Origin: Notospermus geniculatus | Taxonomy: Eukaryota; Nemertea; Pilidiophora; Heteronemertea; Lineidae | Assembly (NCBI GenBank): GCA_002633025.1 | Contig: NMRB01000096.1 | Coordinates: forward strand, 239,849-303,848 | Direction of reading: 5' to 3' | Length of the DNA: 64,000 nt | Shown here: one piece after another, positions 62,166 through 64,000 of the stretch | Position numbering within the stretch: the stretch's first letter is position 1 | How the letters are laid out: every line of letters starts with the position of its first letter | The notes under the pieces: model-generated | Database searches by the model: none | What the model was told of the DNA's origin: nothing | What the model saw: only the letters and a program-made list of their open reading frames with translations | Program-made: the position numbers and the translations under genes

Positions 62166-62171
62166 ATTAAA
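62166..62171 (+). terminator. Possible polyadenylation signal (ATTAAA)
   Basis: This is the ATTAAA variant, about 400 bp after the orphan gene stop codon and before the next candidate exon. There is no canonical AATAAA nearer. Weak evidence. Confidence 0.25.
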
Positions 62172-62239
62172 ATGGTAAAATGGTAAAACTATCTTCCTTT
62201 GTACCTTAAAGAGTTTACCTATTTGCGTACTTCTTATAG

Positions 62240-62599
62240 ATATAATATGTATGTTGCCAAGAAAATCAACAGTCCATCTCATATTCTTAATCCATCACTA
62301 CGACACCGAGAAATCCGGGACCTGACTTTTCCAACATTTCTGAAATTGGGCGATGTGATGTGAGTCTATTTCCCATTCCATCATTATTCAAGGGTATATT
62401 GTTGACGATTTAAATCCAGCTGGGTGTTAATTAAAACCACCACCCCTTTCACATTTTAATTATTGTAAATCATTCAAATATTTTGAAAAATACATGTAAA
62501 TGTGTTTTGGCTTTTACGGTATATATTACTCCGATAACAGCGAGCAGGTGCAGACGCTCGCCATTCGTAGAGAAGGCGACACGGGATCCCACGACGGAG
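62240..62599 (+). CDS. Candidate two-exon coding segment downstream of orphan gene
   Basis: The exons are 62240-62359 and 62541-62599. The first follows acceptor ttcttatag and reads YNMYVAKKINSPSHI, then RHREIRDLTFPTFLKLGDV, ending at GTGAGT in phase 2. The second follows gataacag, completes the codon, reads EQVQTLAIRREGDTGSHDG and ends at GTGAGT in phase 1. The phases match and both frames are clean. It could be a separate gene starting at the internal ATG (62249), or further exons of an isoform of the orphan gene. The product is not recognised. Confidence 0.42.
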
Positions 62600-62684
62600 G
62601 TGAGTACCGTTTTCCTCTTGATAAGATCAAACTATAATGAAGTTCACTTTATGCTGCACAGTAGCCGACGTATGCTTCGCGAAA

Positions 62685-62895
62685 GTACGAAAGCCCAGAA
62701 TGCTCATTCAAAATTCAACTTGAATTTTGAAGTGAGAAAATTACCACTTCAAAATTCAAAATTCAACATTGAATTTTGAAGTGAATAATAGGGCCACTTC
62801 AAAATTCAATATTGAATTTTGAAGTGAATAATAGCGCCACTTCAAAATTCAAAGTTGAATTTTGAATTTTGAATGAGCATTCTGGGCTTTCGTAC
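62685..62895. mobile_element. Inverted-repeat element with nested palindromes
   Basis: The ends are perfect 34-bp inverted repeats starting GTACGAAAGCCCAGAATGCT. Between them lie successive palindromes of the form CACTTCAAAATTCAA...TTGAATTTTGAAGTG, separated by GAATAATAGNGC spacers. CGAAAG occurs immediately outside both ends (62680-62685 and 62895-62900) and may be a target duplication. It is 211 bp with no coding capacity. Confidence 0.7.
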
Positions 62896-63119
62896 GAAAG
62901 TCCACAAGGCGTTCATTCCAATTTCGAACTAACTTCAAATGTTGAATATTTGAAATTTCATATCGTCTCTGTTTTAAGAAACCTGTAACTGCAATTTTGC
63001 TGATTTTCAGGTTTTTGGTATACTGGGTAGCAGTTGTCCAGTATTTTCTTCTGTGAAAAGCTTATAAATGACTAGCCAATAGAAATCCAAGTCAATATTC
63101 CCCATTGTTTTCTTCTTTT

Positions 63120-63935
63120 TAGCTCACCGGTGAGCTTTAGTCGTCAGTCAGCGTCCGTCGTCGTCGTCGTCGTCCGTTAGCAGGGCACGTTTCGTAACCA
63201 AGTTTCGGTCCGATTCGATTCTTGGCTTGGCCTCCAGGTGGCCAAAACCAAAAACACAAAAAGTGTAATAACTCCTTAACTAATGACTGGATCGTCTCCA
63301 AATTTTTATCATACAATGTAGGTGTATCTAATTAGGATACATAACATATGTAACGGGTTTTTGATTTACTTTTTGATTTTTGACCTACTTTTCAAGGTCA
63401 CAGAGGTCAAAGTTCGACAAAAGTAACGAACCTGCCGCAGTTCTTAATTATTTCACCGAGAGTCTTCATATCTTGCATAATCGTGTATTAGAGGGGTACC
63501 TTCAAAACTACCGAGTTTCGGCCCGATCGGACATCCAATATGGCCGCCAGGTGGCGTAACCTGAAAATCATCCAAGCACTAAAACTCAGGAACGGCTTGA
63601 CCCAGAGAGCTCAAACTAGATATTTACCTCCCAATACGGCCGCCAGGTGGCGTAACCATTAAATGTGCTATAACTCAGGAACGACTTGACCCAGAGCGCT
63701 CAAATGTGCTATGTGGCTCCCTCTAGATGACCTTTATGTGCATGTGAAGTTTTGGCTCGATCGGACATCCAATATGGCCGCCAGGTGGCATAACCCCAAA
63801 ATCATTGAAGTCCTGCAACTTGGAAATGACTTGACCCAGATTGCTCATAACTGACATGCACCTCTCTCTGTCATTTCACTATTATGCTCAAACGGGTGAG
63901 CACATGGTCCATGGACCATTTCATTTGGGAACGTA
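63120..63935 (+). repeat. Dispersed repeat starting AGCTCACCGGTGAGCT
   Basis: The block opens with the palindrome AGCTCACCGGTGAGCT and a (GTC)n run (63147-63175). Inside are three diverged units of about 110-130 bp sharing CGGACATCCAATATGGCCGC, CAGGTGGC(G)TAACC and CTTGACCCAGA. It closes with GGGTGAGCACATGGTCCATG. This layout is typical of an abundant noncoding repeat family in marine invertebrate genomes. No open frame of note. Confidence 0.65.
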
Positions 63936-64000
63936 GTGACAATACAAACCTAGAGAGACCGTGACTGTTCAATAGGGTAGTACAATAAGGGGGAATATTC

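Overview
This is a stretch of animal nuclear genome. Coding sequence is split into short exons bounded by GT-AG introns, strong pyrimidine tracts precede the acceptors, and there are long 3' regions, many small inverted-repeat elements, minisatellites and assembly gaps. The palindromes tacatgta and aggcct(ac) recur throughout, and two blocks are present as near-identical copies. This fits a highly polymorphic marine invertebrate; an echinoderm or hemichordate is my best guess, made from sequence texture and not proven.

Layout. (1) 1-4.85 kb, minus strand: two tandem copies of a divergent SLC15/POT-type proton-coupled transporter. The left copy runs off the window edge. The right copy is broken: its N-terminal part (3544-4444) and a frameshifted C-terminal exon (2953-3340) are separated by transposon-like DNA and one undetermined base. 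A further membrane-protein tail lies upstream on the same strand (4688-4851). (2) 5-9.4 kb: no convincing gene. (3) 9.4-27.1 kb: an approximately 9 kb direct duplication. Each copy carries the same candidate exons. Copy A also carries a 1,043-bp piggyBac-like non-autonomous element whose empty site is intact in copy B. (4) 27.4-38 kb: a minisatellite, a second 1.1-kb duplication next to an undetermined base, and retroelement remnants. (5) 38.05-49.35 kb, plus strand: a complete RasGEF1-family gene (REM plus CDC25 domains). An alternative first exon may lie 8 kb upstream. (6) 49.4-54 kb: noncoding, with a second tandem repeat. (7) 54.6-61.77 kb, plus strand: a multi-exon gene for a protein of about 861 residues that I do not recognise. 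(8) 61.8-64 kb: a near-perfect 41-bp-stem hairpin, two candidate exons of another gene, a nested palindromic element and a dispersed repeat.

The genes do not form a pathway. They are a transporter cluster, a Ras/Rap exchange factor and an orphan protein. I found no CRISPR array, operon, tRNA or rRNA. The main points of interest are the orphan gene, the filled/empty transposon site, the small inverted-repeat elements lying in introns and beside splice sites, and evidence that several single-N positions mark unmerged contig ends or hide a splice site.
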